From NCBI RefSeq assembly GCF_000195575.1, contig NC_015391.1, positions 1,848,363 to 1,912,362 of the forward strand: DNA of 64,000 nucleotides, written 5' to 3'. The notes under the pieces were generated by a model. That model did no database searches and was not told the origin of the DNA. It was given only the letters and a program-made list of their open reading frames with translations. Within the stretch, counting starts at the first letter, position 1. Each line of letters opens with the position of its first letter. Shown in pieces: positions 17,409 through 25,087 of this stretch. Source of the stretch: Carnobacterium sp. 17-4. Lineage in GTDB: Bacteria > Bacillota > Bacilli > Lactobacillales > Carnobacteriaceae. The position numbers and the translations under genes were made by a program.

Positions 17409-18342
17409 ATTTTGGTAAGTGGTTCAAGAAGTTTTTAGAAGCAAACCCCTGAACTTCTTCTTCGGTAAACCTTTCAAGTAATGCTTGTATAAAATTTTGG
17501 GTTTCTCCAGCATGCGACAACCCTTCAATGTACGTACTAATGCCGTCAAAATCTGAACCGAAACCGATATTGTTAACGGCGCCTAGTTCCACTAACCGTT
17601 CAACATGAGGAATCAAATCTGCTATTGTTACTGGATTATTTTCTCCGTCTTCAATAGTAAATGTTGGATTAAAAATGACATGAATCATTGCATCACGTTC
17701 AACCATTGCTTTGATCTGATCCTCATTTAAATTCCGCACATGACTACATAAAGATAAAACATTAGAATGAGTAGCAATGGGGTAATTTGCATGTTTCATA
17801 ACGTCCCAAAATCCTTGAACGCTTAGATGAGAAACATCAGTAAAGACTTTCCGCTCATTCAAGCGTTTGACGATTTCAAAACCAAATGTTGTTAATCCAC
17901 CACCTCTTGGCTCTCCAACTCCATCAGCTGCTAGATTAGCTGGATTCCAAGTCAATCCTACTGATAGTATTCCAGCATCCAATAAATACTCTAACTTATC
18001 CAAATCATTACCAATAGAAGACACACCCTCAAGAGTGAGAAATGATCCTATTTCATTTTCTTTCAACTCATGAATATCCGACCATTTTTTTATTTGTTTT
18101 ATTTCAGGATGTTTAGCAATTACGTCATTTTGATAGAATGAAATTTGTTCTAAAACCGCTGCAAATTGCTGATCAGATGGCAAACTTGGTTCAATAAAAA
18201 TAGCAAAAGCCTGAACTTTAACCTTTCCTTCTTTCAAACGTTTAAGATTTACTTCTAATTGATTTGAATCTTTAAAATCTAAGTTACCTTGGTTCACTTG
18301 CATCTTATAAAGAACATCACAATGCATATCAATACTATTCAA
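17407..18342 (-). CDS. Membrane dipeptidase (peptidase family M19)
   Basis: A 311-residue zinc dipeptidase of the renal dipeptidase family. Zinc ligands are visible in MHCDVLYK (residues 6-13), LTLEGV (about 108), SHLSVQGFWDV (about 190), HSNVLSLCSHVRNL (about 212-225), and the catalytic region GSDFDG (about 264). It hydrolyses dipeptides, and some members act on D-amino-acid or lactam substrates. The start codon is TTG at 18342 behind TAGGA; the next Met is part of the zinc motif, so the TTG must be used. It faces the OppA-type gene across a shared terminator, and a functional pairing in peptide use is plausible. Confidence 0.88.
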   Translation of the reverse strand: MNSIDMHCDVLYKMQVNQGNLDFKDSNQLEVNLKRLKEGKVKVQAFAIFIEPSLPSDQQFAAVLEQISFYQNDVIAKHPEIKQIKKWSDIHELKENEIGSFLTLEGVSSIGNDLDKLEYLLDAGILSVGLTWNPANLAADGVGEPRGGGLTTFGFEIVKRLNERKVFTDVSHLSVQGFWDVMKHANYPIATHSNVLSLCSHVRNLNEDQIKAMVERDAMIHVIFNPTFTIEDGENNPVTIADLIPHVERLVELGAVNNIGFGSDFDGISTYIEGLSHAGETQNFIQALLERFTEEEVQGFASKNFLNHLPK

Positions 18343-18423
18343 ATGAATTCCTACTTTCCGCTTTTACGCACTCATCTTATATTTTCTCATCATACTTTAA
18401 CCATAATAGAAGTGCAATATAAA

Positions 18424-18464
18424 AAATGATTTTAAACAGCTAAAGTGACTGTCTAAAATCATTT
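18424..18464 (-). terminator. Terminator of the phosphodiesterase-MFS operon
   Basis: AAATGATTTTAAACAG pairs with CTGTCTAAAATCATTT (15 of 16 bp) around a 9-nt loop. On the minus strand it is followed by a T run. Confidence 0.8.
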
Positions 18465-18508
18465 GTATCGATTATGATTGTTTCAAAAATAACATTAGCT
18501 ACTCTTAT

Positions 18509-19774
18509 TTAATTTATTTCACGAACAGGTTCTTCCACAAAATAAAGAACGGATCCTCCAATAATAAAGAGAATGATCAATGCAAATACCCCATTTAAAG
18601 AATTCCCCGTTATTTGAGAGATGATTCCAACTAAAAGTGGTCCGACAACTGCTGCAAATTTACCGAAAATATTATAAAAACCAAAGAATTCATTTGCATT
18701 TTCTTTAGGGATCAACTGGCCAAATAAAGAACGACTAAGCGATTGAACCCCACCTTGAGCAGTTCCTACAAGAACCGCTAATATAATAAACGTTAATAAA
18801 GAATCTAACGATAACGCAAAGATACAAATAAACGTATAGGTAGCTATTCCTACATAAATCATTTTTTTATTGCCAAATCTACCCGCTAATACTCCATATA
18901 AAATAGAAAATGGGAATGCTACAAATTGACAGATCATCATCACCACGATCAAATCATTGGCCATTAGTCCGACGTCTGATCCGATAGCGGTTGCCATTTG
19001 AAAAATAGTTCCTACTCCATCAATATAGAAAAAATAGGCAATTAAAAATAAAAAGACATTGCGATACTGACGTATATTCCTAAGTGTTTCCCACAATCTT
19101 AAAAAACTATTTTTAACAACATGTGGTTGTTTATTTATATACGTTGTTTGTTCGACATTTTTCCAATAAGGAATGGTAAATATCAACCACCAAAGAGCCG
19201 TTGCTGCAAATCCACCTTTAATAAGAGCAGTTTGTGAAATAGGAAGAATTTGGGTTAATTGAAAGAAAATAAAAATAACAAATGGAATGGAACTACCAAT
19301 ATAACCCCACCCATATCCTGCACTAGAAACACGATCCATTCGATTTAATGTTGTAGAATCAATTAAAGATGCATCGTAAAAAATGTTGGCAGCACCAAAA
19401 CCAATCGAAGATACTGAGTAAATAATCAATAATAACAACCAGTTTTCATCTGGAATAAACGCAAAACTAAATGTCGCAATAATGCCCAATCCTGTAGCTA
19501 AAGAAAACATTGGATTTCGGTAACCTTTATAATCAGCAATTGCACCTAATATAGGAGCTAACAGCGAAACGACTAAGGTTCCAATTGCATTAGCATACCC
19601 TAAATAAGCAGTTGAATTTACCGCACTCACACCTGCTCCTTCAGAAACTGCTTTGAAGAACAACGGAAAAACAGCTGTAGTAATCATAATCGAATAGGCT
19701 GAGTTAGCCCAATCTTGTAAAATCCAACTTTTTTCTATTTTTGTGTATTTAAACCGTTCTTTTCCTATTTCCAC
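18509..19774 (-). CDS. MFS transporter, UMF1 (Atg22-like) family
   Basis: A 421-residue membrane protein with about twelve transmembrane segments. The N-terminal motif WILQDWANSAYSIMI is diagnostic for the UMF1/Atg22-like branch. Substrates in bacteria are poorly known. It lies 17 bp downstream of an alkaline-phosphatase-superfamily gene and is cotranscribed with it, so it may export or import a product of that enzyme. I prefer the GTG at 19774, 7 nt after GAGGT; the GTG at 19783 is too close to that site. Confidence 0.85.
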   Translation of the reverse strand: MEIGKERFKYTKIEKSWILQDWANSAYSIMITTAVFPLFFKAVSEGAGVSAVNSTAYLGYANAIGTLVVSLLAPILGAIADYKGYRNPMFSLATGLGIIATFSFAFIPDENWLLLLIIYSVSSIGFGAANIFYDASLIDSTTLNRMDRVSSAGYGWGYIGSSIPFVIFIFFQLTQILPISQTALIKGGFAATALWWLIFTIPYWKNVEQTTYINKQPHVVKNSFLRLWETLRNIRQYRNVFLFLIAYFFYIDGVGTIFQMATAIGSDVGLMANDLIVVMMICQFVAFPFSILYGVLAGRFGNKKMIYVGIATYTFICIFALSLDSLLTFIILAVLVGTAQGGVQSLSRSLFGQLIPKENANEFFGFYNIFGKFAAVVGPLLVGIISQITGNSLNGVFALIILFIIGGSVLYFVEEPVREIN

Positions 19775-19791
19775 TGCTCTCACCTCACTAA

Positions 19792-21069
19792 TTAATTAAA
19801 TAATTCCCCTAAAACCTTTCCATCAACAGCCTGTGGAAATTCCAATCCCATTGCATGTAAAAAAGTTGGGCCTTCATCGATCAAATGAGCTACTGGTATT
19901 CGTGCCTCAGCATTTATACCTGGTCCAGAAATAAATAATGTTGTTTCATAGTTTTCTTTTTTAGGACTATACCCATGAGTGCCTTTATGAAAAGGTGTTG
20001 ATTTATCAGCTTTGATTTCTTCTATAAAAGGGCCATTGCTGTCATTGATAAAGTAATACCCTTTTTTTGCTTCAATTAAAAAGCTGCAAGTCTCATCTGC
20101 TCCTAAACGAGTGGCTTCTTCTTGAGTATAAATCGTTTCGATTTGGTCCAAATGTTGCGTTAATATTTGGCGTACTTCAGCTAAATCTACTTCTGATTTT
20201 GTATAAATATAACAAGAACCATCAGCACCCTTAGCTAAAACATCCCATTCTTGGATCAGTCCATCTTTAGTTTCTTTTAGCCAGCCTTGTTCTTTGAATA
20301 GTTGATTTAGTCTAACCACTGTGTGTGTGTCTAGTTGGTAGTGGTCTCCAAATACTGCTAAAACTGTTTCTTCAAAGATTCCTTTTTCTTTCATAGCGGT
20401 AACGATTTGATTCAAATGATCATCCATGCGTCTAATAGCAGCTTTTGCTTCTTGGGAATTTACACCAAAATGATGTCTTGTACTATCTAAGTCAACTAGA
20501 TGTATCGCCATTAAATCAGGGTTTTTAGAGTGAATCGTGTCTACAATTCCAGCTGTTAAAAAATGATCTAATTCTGGTTGCTGAATACCTTTACGAGTCT
20601 TTCCAAACTTACGCTCTAAATCTAAAACAAATTTTGGTGAAGACGACCACAAAGAGATAAGTGCTTGTGACTGCCAAGGACGATTGGCGAAAATTTCAGT
20701 TAAATTAAACTTTATGGCTTTGTTCCGACCAGTAACCGGCCATAAAAAAGAAGCAATCGTATATCCTGCTTCATGAGCAACATCAAATAAAGTTGGAACT
20801 TTGATATCTTTGGCATACCAGTGCCAATCTGGTGATTTTCTTTTTGGTTGTATATATGTATTATTTGTAATGCCATGTTTATTAGGGTACACCCCTGTGA
20901 TAATTGACGTATGAGCCATATAGGTTAAAGATGGATAAACCGTTTCTACTTTTTCTACTCTTGCACTTCGATCCAATAAATACTTAAATGTTGGAAGCGT
21001 TTGGGCATATTCTAAATCTTTTGCACCAAAAGCATCTAAAGAAATCATGTACAGACGTTGTTTCTTCAT
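19792..21069 (-). CDS. Alkaline phosphatase superfamily phosphodiesterase/nucleotide pyrophosphatase
   Basis: A 425-residue protein of the type I phosphodiesterase/nucleotide pyrophosphatase group. Metal and nucleophile sites are visible: SLDAFGAKDL (metal Asp near residue 11), PSLTYMAHTSIITGVYPNKHG (nucleophile Thr about 49), HLVDLDSTRHHFG (about 180), FGDHYQLD (about 235) and KGTHGYSP near residue 360. There is no signal peptide, so a cytoplasmic role is likely; the substrate is unknown. It is the first gene of a two-gene operon with the UMF1 transporter. An apparent structured RNA ending in a terminator lies about 110 nt upstream on the same strand. Confidence 0.85.
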   Translation of the reverse strand: MKKQRLYMISLDAFGAKDLEYAQTLPTFKYLLDRSARVEKVETVYPSLTYMAHTSIITGVYPNKHGITNNTYIQPKRKSPDWHWYAKDIKVPTLFDVAHEAGYTIASFLWPVTGRNKAIKFNLTEIFANRPWQSQALISLWSSSPKFVLDLERKFGKTRKGIQQPELDHFLTAGIVDTIHSKNPDLMAIHLVDLDSTRHHFGVNSQEAKAAIRRMDDHLNQIVTAMKEKGIFEETVLAVFGDHYQLDTHTVVRLNQLFKEQGWLKETKDGLIQEWDVLAKGADGSCYIYTKSEVDLAEVRQILTQHLDQIETIYTQEEATRLGADETCSFLIEAKKGYYFINDSNGPFIEEIKADKSTPFHKGTHGYSPKKENYETTLFISGPGINAEARIPVAHLIDEGPTFLHAMGLEFPQAVDGKVLGELFN

Positions 21070-21174
21070 TCATTCTTCCCCCTTGATTAATCTATTATCC
21101 CACAACCATACTTTTTGAGAAAGAGGATCCGTGTTATTTTTAAGTAAAGAATTTTAAATTTTATCTATTTTTAC

Positions 21175-21384
21175 ATAAAAAAAAAACACTGATAAAATCA
21201 GTGTTTTTTCCGACAGTATTCATTTGCATAAATAGGTCCCGTGAATTCCACAAAACAGAGGGGTCCAAACACCTGCATCTTGCAGTTGTACCGAAGTACG
21301 GTTGTGCCCTGTCTAAAGTTCCAATCACTTGTCGCCGCAGCGAAATGACCGAAGTCACCTGATTGGAGGTCAACTCATCGCATG
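21175..21384 (-). ncRNA. Candidate structured non-coding RNA of about 200 nt, class not identified
   Basis: This stretch is clearly richer in G+C than its surroundings. On the minus strand, CCAATCA pairs with TGATTGG to enclose two sub-hairpins: GGTGAC-UUCG-GTCATT, and TCGC-TGCG-GCGA, forming a three-way junction. Next come a CGTAC-UUCG-GTAC hairpin and CTGCA-aga-TGCAG. The end is a clean terminator, AACACTGA-TTTTA-TCAGTGTT plus T tract. Two canonical C(UUCG)G tetraloops fix the strand. It could be a stand-alone sRNA or a regulated leader of the phosphodiesterase gene. It does not match RNase P, tmRNA, SRP RNA or any riboswitch I know. The 6S RNA family is possible by size but not shown. Confidence 0.6.
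21190..21218 (-). terminator. Intrinsic terminator at the 3' end of the structured RNA
   Basis: ACACTGA pairs with TCAGTGT around a 5-nt loop, with a long T tract on the minus strand (plus-strand A run just left). Confidence 0.8.
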
Positions 21385-21389
21385 TATGT

Positions 21390-21418
21390 ACTTTACCATG
21401 TTTATTCACTAAACACAA
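21390..21418 (-). promoter_or_regulatory. Possible promoter of the structured RNA
   Basis: On the minus strand a -35 TTGTGT (21413-21418) and a -10 TAAAGT (21390-21395) are 17 bp apart, which would start the RNA near 21383. Other weaker pairs lie just upstream, so the start is uncertain. Confidence 0.35.
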
Positions 21419-21548
21419 GTTGTTTTCAACTATTTATTCATGGAAGTATCAAAAAAGTTTAATTTTCTTTACTGCACTAGAACAAAAGCGATTTTATCAC
21501 CTTTGTGACTTCCTCAGACCTTTCTCTTGACGCTCACCATGCATATCA

Positions 21549-21578
21549 TTGGTACTAACAAAAAAGCTGTTCTATAAT
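21549..21578 (+). promoter_or_regulatory. Promoter of the PH-like protein gene at 21645
   Basis: A -35 TTGGTA (21549-21554) and a perfect -10 TATAAT (21573-21578) are separated by 18 bp. Confidence 0.6.
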
Positions 21579-21644
21579 AGGGTTGATTCACTAGAAGAGT
21601 TTTTCTCATTCCTAGGCAAGACTTTAATTTAAGGAGGCCTTTTT

Positions 21645-22070
21645 ATGAAAGAAGAAGTCATTATAAATTATCTACAACGTCACGGCTTAGATGCAAAAAC
21701 AGGTGATACCATTTTGGTTGAAAGAAAAACTCGGAATCGAAAATGGTATGCTACATTGTTAGGTAAGAATGAAACTGAAAAAATTTACCTGAATTTTGCT
21801 GAAAAAGAATTCGTTATATTGCCAATTGAAAAAGATTCTATGACTCCTATTGAAGGCGATTATGCCCAAGTTCCTTTAACAGAAGTTAAATCTATTTATT
21901 TCAAAAAGCAATCCAATTTCTATAACCTACTAATTCAGTACAACGACGCTACTGCTACCGATGATCGCATAAAAAAATACAAAGTTCCTAAAGAAGTTGC
22001 CGATTGTCCTTGGCATAAAGAAAATCTGGAACGATTAATTGAACGCTTTGGTTTTAAGGAATCTAAGTAA
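21645..22070 (+). CDS. Small PH-like-fold protein of unknown function (paralogue of the 53.5 kb gene)
   Basis: A 141-residue soluble protein with no name I can assign. It looks mostly beta-stranded (residues 20-100) and closes with a helix starting CPWHKENLERLIERFG. The minus-strand gene at 53474-53926 has the same plan: KEEVIINYL/KEILANLEANGL at the start, ILPIEK/ILLPVHK in the middle, and KWHKNNLEKAL at the end. The layout resembles bacterial PH-domain proteins, but that is a guess from pattern only. It has a strong promoter, an AAGGAGG site and its own terminator. Confidence 0.7.
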   Translation: MKEEVIINYLQRHGLDAKTGDTILVERKTRNRKWYATLLGKNETEKIYLNFAEKEFVILPIEKDSMTPIEGDYAQVPLTEVKSIYFKKQSNFYNLLIQYNDATATDDRIKKYKVPKEVADCPWHKENLERLIERFGFKESK

Positions 22071-22073
22071 CAT

Positions 22074-22116
22074 AAAAAACGATTTTTAGACTTTATTGTC
22101 TAGAAATCGTTTTTTT
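22074..22116. terminator. Bidirectional terminator
   Basis: AACGATTTTTAGAC pairs with GTCTAGAAATCGTT (one mismatch) with A and T tracts outside, between convergent genes. Confidence 0.85.
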
Positions 22117-22151
22117 TATCCTTAATTTAGTTAAAAGTAAATTGTTTGATT

Positions 22152-22532
22152 CTAGTTTTGAATAACTTCGATTTTATAACCATCTGGATCTGTAATAAAA
22201 AAGAAATTTGCTGCATTATCTGGGAGAGCTTTTAAATCAGTAACTTCATAACCACTAGCTTTATACTCTTTTTGTGTTGCGGCTAAATCATCCACAGCAA
22301 TTGCAATGTGACCATATCCATTTCCAAGGGTATAAGCTTCTTCTTGATCATAATTATACGTCAATTCCAATTCATAGTCATCTCCATCCAAAGCTAGATA
22401 AACTAATGTAAATTTAAGTTCTGAAAAATCTAATCTCTTCACTTCTTTAAACCCTAATACAGTTGTATAAAAGTCCATTGATTTTTCTAAATCTTTCACA
22501 CGCACACAAGTGTGCAACATTTTTTTTGCCAT
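22152..22532 (-). CDS. gloA: Lactoylglutathione lyase (glyoxalase I, VOC family)
   Basis: A 126-residue metalloenzyme that turns the methylglyoxal-thiol hemithioacetal into a lactoyl thioester. The metal ligand set is visible: His in LHTCVRV (residue 7), Glu in ELELTYN (about 56), His in GYGHIAIAV (about 74) and Glu in YKIEVIQ (about 122). It sits beside a second VOC gene and a GNAT gene, each with its own ribosome site, and a glutathione reductase is encoded 20 kb away. GAGAGGAT precedes the start. Confidence 0.9.
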   Translation of the reverse strand: MAKKMLHTCVRVKDLEKSMDFYTTVLGFKEVKRLDFSELKFTLVYLALDGDDYELELTYNYDQEEAYTLGNGYGHIAIAVDDLAATQKEYKASGYEVTDLKALPDNAANFFFITDPDGYKIEVIQN

Positions 22533-22608
22533 TTATTTTCATCCTCTCATTACGATCATTCGTACTTCCTTATCTTAATACATTTTTATAAAGAGTTCAA
22601 AAAATAAG

Positions 22609-22989
22609 TCATTCATGTAATTCCAATGGCAAATTATCCGGATCTTTAAAAAATGTAAATCTTCCACCCGTGTACTCATCTATGCGAACGGGCTCTGTTT
22701 CAACACCTTTTTCATTCAAAGATTGAATGGCTTCGTCAAAATCGTCTACATAAAAACATAAATGTCTTAAACCTGCGGCTTCTGGTTGAGTTGGCCGCTT
22801 TGTTGGATAAGGAAAGGAAAACAGTTCAATTTCACTATTCCCTAACTTTAAATCTAATTTGTACGAATCCCGCTCTGAACGGTAATTTTCTCGTATGATT
22901 TCTAAACCTAAAATTTCAGTATAAAACTGTTTTGATTTTTTGTAGTCAGATGCAATGATTGCCACATGATGAATGCTCTTAATATTCAT
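22609..22989 (-). CDS. VOC family protein, YaeR/GloA2-like
   Basis: A 126-residue vicinal-oxygen-chelate protein. Candidate metal ligands are the paired His in IHHVAII (residues 7-8), Glu in IELFSF, His in LRHLCFYVDD and Glu in LPLELHE at the end. The closest family pattern is YaeR/GloA2, whose substrate is unclear. It has a GGGAGGAG site and lies 77 bp upstream of gloA on the same strand, so cotranscription with gloA is possible. Confidence 0.85.
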   Translation of the reverse strand: MNIKSIHHVAIIASDYKKSKQFYTEILGLEIIRENYRSERDSYKLDLKLGNSEIELFSFPYPTKRPTQPEAAGLRHLCFYVDDFDEAIQSLNEKGVETEPVRIDEYTGGRFTFFKDPDNLPLELHE

Positions 22990-23011
22990 ACAGCACTCCT
23001 CCCATTAATTT

Positions 23012-23548
23012 TTAAATATCGCGAATCATTTCAATACTAGTAAATTCTACGTTCTTATTATCCTCAATATCTTGAAGATAACGAAATCCAAGTGCTTCAT
23101 AAAACTGAATACTCTCTTTATCAGACTTAAGAAAACTAACCAATTGAGTATTGTTTCCTAATAATTGCTGCATTTGTGTTAAATGATTTACTAAACGCGT
23201 TCCGATACCTTTTCTCAAATGATCAACATCGATGTACAAAACAAAAACTTTCCCCACTTTAGAATCAACGATTCCGCCGCCGATAACGCCAATTACCTTT
23301 CCGTCTAATCGAGCAACGATCCATCCACTCCATTTAGCCGATACTTCTTCAATTTCATTCAGGATTCTTTTAGGATTATAGTATTCTTCAACTTTTTCTT
23401 GTACTTTTTGTTTGTCTCTTACAGCTTCAGCGTTACAAGCATACCCTTGTGTACAAATTGCAACAATTTCATCCACATCTTCAGCAGTTGCTAATTCAAT
23501 ACGAACCTCTTCAAGATCTGAAGATTTTTCAACTTTAATCGATCTCAT
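23012..23548 (-). CDS. GNAT family N-acetyltransferase
   Basis: A 178-residue acetyltransferase. The acetyl-CoA binding motif is DVDHLRKGIGTRLVNHL (about 125-142), followed by IQFYEALGFRYL, the usual C-terminal motif. The acceptor is unknown. It lies 22 bp upstream of the YaeR-like gene and in the same direction, giving a likely three-gene transcript with the two VOC proteins. AGAGGAG precedes the start. Confidence 0.85.
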   Translation of the reverse strand: MRSIKVEKSSDLEEVRIELATAEDVDEIVAICTQGYACNAEAVRDKQKVQEKVEEYYNPKRILNEIEEVSAKWSGWIVARLDGKVIGVIGGGIVDSKVGKVFVLYIDVDHLRKGIGTRLVNHLTQMQQLLGNNTQLVSFLKSDKESIQFYEALGFRYLQDIEDNKNVEFTSIEMIRDI

Positions 23549-23688
23549 ACTTTTGCTCCTCTATTCTAATTCCCTAATAAAGTATCCAGCTCTTCCCCAT
23601 ACTCAGCTGTACTTTCTTGGCTATTCTAAATTAGCACTAAATAACTCATTTGTCACGAGCTTACTGTGCTTTAGGTTGAAACATTTTT

Positions 23689-23718
23689 TTGCCGTAACAG
23701 AATGATTTACGGTATACT
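23689..23718 (+). promoter_or_regulatory. Promoter of the AEC transporter gene
   Basis: A -35 TTGCCG (23689-23694) and a -10 TATACT (23713-23718) are separated by 18 bp. Confidence 0.5.
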
Positions 23719-23756
23719 TCATATAGTTTACTTTTTATAAGGAGGGATATGCTCAA

Positions 23757-24680
23757 TTGACTATCAGTAACATTATTTTACAACAATTAGGCAGTATGTT
23801 TGTTCTTATTTTTTTTGGGTACATACTTGTAAAAAAAAATGTCCTAAATGTCTCTGGTACAAAACAAATTGCTAACATGCTAGCAAATTTCATTACACCT
23901 GTACTTTTATTTATGTCTTTTCAGCAATCATATGATTCTACTCAATTTAAATGGTTTTTAGCAACAATCGCCATTACAATCTTATTAATGGCAATGCGTA
24001 TTTTAGTAAATTATTTTTTTCTACGTAAAGCGTCTCGAACAGACCGCTATGCGACAACCTTTACAAATGCAGGATTTATTGGGATTCCACTAGTTCTGGC
24101 CGTTCTTGGTTATGAAGGAGTTTTTTTTGTGTCTGCTTATAGTGCTGTGACAAATATTTTACAACGAACTTACGGCATTTATATTATTTCAGGAGATAAC
24201 TCTTTAATCACTCCTAAGCACGCTTTATTAAACCCGGCAACATTAGGCTCACTTACTGGATTGATTTTTTATTTACTGCAAATACAACTGCCAACTATTT
24301 TAAGTGATTCTCTTTTTACTATTGCAGATTTAAATACGCCATTAGCTATGATTTTATTAGGCAGTTATGTGGCGCAGTCTAAATTAATGGATGTATTTAC
24401 TCATCCACGAGCTTATTGGACTACTTTCTTATCTTTGATTCTGTCTCCACTTATCAGTATCTTTGTGTTATGGCTATTGCCTTTAGATAACTATTTAGTC
24501 TTTTTTGTACTAGCCATTGCAACTTCTGCTCCTATCGCTGTAAACACGGCTTTATTCTCTCAACTTTATGGTGGAGATTATGAATATGGCGCGCGCTTAG
24601 TGGTTTTATCTACTTTGCTTTCCATCATCAGTATGCCTATGGTCCTACAAATTGCTGAATTTGCATTTTCAATGAACTAA
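23757..24680 (+). CDS. AEC family transporter (auxin efflux carrier/malate permease type)
   Basis: A 307-residue membrane protein with about ten hydrophobic segments in the two-bundle AEC pattern. The N-terminus NIILQQLGSMFVLIFFGYIL and the later ATSAPIAVNTALFSQLYGGD are typical. Bacterial members move malate and other organic anions. The start is TTG at 23757, 10 nt after GGAGGG. An ATG at 23749 reads only three codons before a stop, so it forms a mini-frame that overlaps the true start. No partner genes are adjacent. Confidence 0.83.
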   Translation: MTISNIILQQLGSMFVLIFFGYILVKKNVLNVSGTKQIANMLANFITPVLLFMSFQQSYDSTQFKWFLATIAITILLMAMRILVNYFFLRKASRTDRYATTFTNAGFIGIPLVLAVLGYEGVFFVSAYSAVTNILQRTYGIYIISGDNSLITPKHALLNPATLGSLTGLIFYLLQIQLPTILSDSLFTIADLNTPLAMILLGSYVAQSKLMDVFTHPRAYWTTFLSLILSPLISIFVLWLLPLDNYLVFFVLAIATSAPIAVNTALFSQLYGGDYEYGARLVVLSTLLSIISMPMVLQIAEFAFSMN

Positions 24681-24685
24681 AATGG

Positions 24686-24744
24686 TATCGAGAAAGAAGC
24701 AACATTGAGAAGAATATCTTCTTAATGTTGCTTCTTTCTCGATA
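24686..24744. repeat. Very long 28-bp hairpin downstream of the AEC gene
   Basis: TATCGAGAAAGAAGCAACATT (24686-24706) is exactly complementary to 24724-24744. The stem continues inside through a G-T pair and AGAAG/CTTCT to a 3-nt loop. There is no T tract on the plus strand, so it is an unusual terminator at best. It could protect the 3' end of the AEC transcript. Confidence 0.8.
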
Positions 24745-24764
24745 TGTAATAACGTATTTTATTT

Positions 24765-24791
24765 AATGCGGCCGAGAAGAGTCGAACTTCC
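24765..24791 (-). repeat. Left copy of the tRNA-derived 27-bp repeat (putative att site)
   Basis: Identical to 26083-26109. It covers the discriminator base, the acceptor 3' strand and the T arm of tRNA-Leu. Confidence 0.8.
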
Positions 24792-24822
24792 CCGAAAGAT
24801 ACTCCCAACATCCCTTAAGCTG
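24767..24822 (-). pseudogene. Decayed tRNA-Leu fragment
   Basis: Beyond the exact 27-bp copy, similarity to the tRNA fades but does not vanish. The block corresponding to the anticodon loop (CAGCTTAAGGG here, CAGCTTGAGGG in the tRNA) occurs at nearly the same distance from the 3' end, 45 versus 46 nt. The 5' acceptor and D arm are gone. This suggests either a degraded former tRNA or a phage-borne tRNA segment. Confidence 0.45.
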
Positions 24823-25087
24823 ATTTTGTAGATTTTAAATACTCTCAATTAATTTTAATACCTATATTTAATTGGTTTAATCAGCTTTATAATTTACTCA
24901 TAGAAATATAAATTATCAATCTATTTTTTAGTTGTCGTAAATAATCCATTATTCAATACATACAGCATTTAGTAATATAGAAAAAAAGCATAGCGTTATT
25001 AAATATTAAAGATATAATTAAGTTACCCCTATTGGTTGCCAATCATTAGGGATAATAAAAAATATATATACATTGGAGGAATAAAAA
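24823..25087. other. AT-rich leader of the DUF4352 gene
   Basis: No gene is seen. A perfect TATAAT at 25013-25018 has no good -35. Around 25026-25051 the arms CCCTA and TTAGGG with an inner TGG/CCA could form a small hairpin just before the ribosome binding site. Confidence 0.3.

Noticed and set aside
21175-21384. Naming the structured RNA as 6S RNA
   Set aside because: Size fits, but I cannot see the long closing stem with a central bubble; the visible fold is branched. It is left unnamed.
21161-21418. An 85-codon minus-strand reading frame through the structured RNA
   Set aside because: It has no ribosome binding site, runs through the terminator hairpin, and its Cys/Arg-rich translation has no protein-like pattern. 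The base pairing explains the sequence better.
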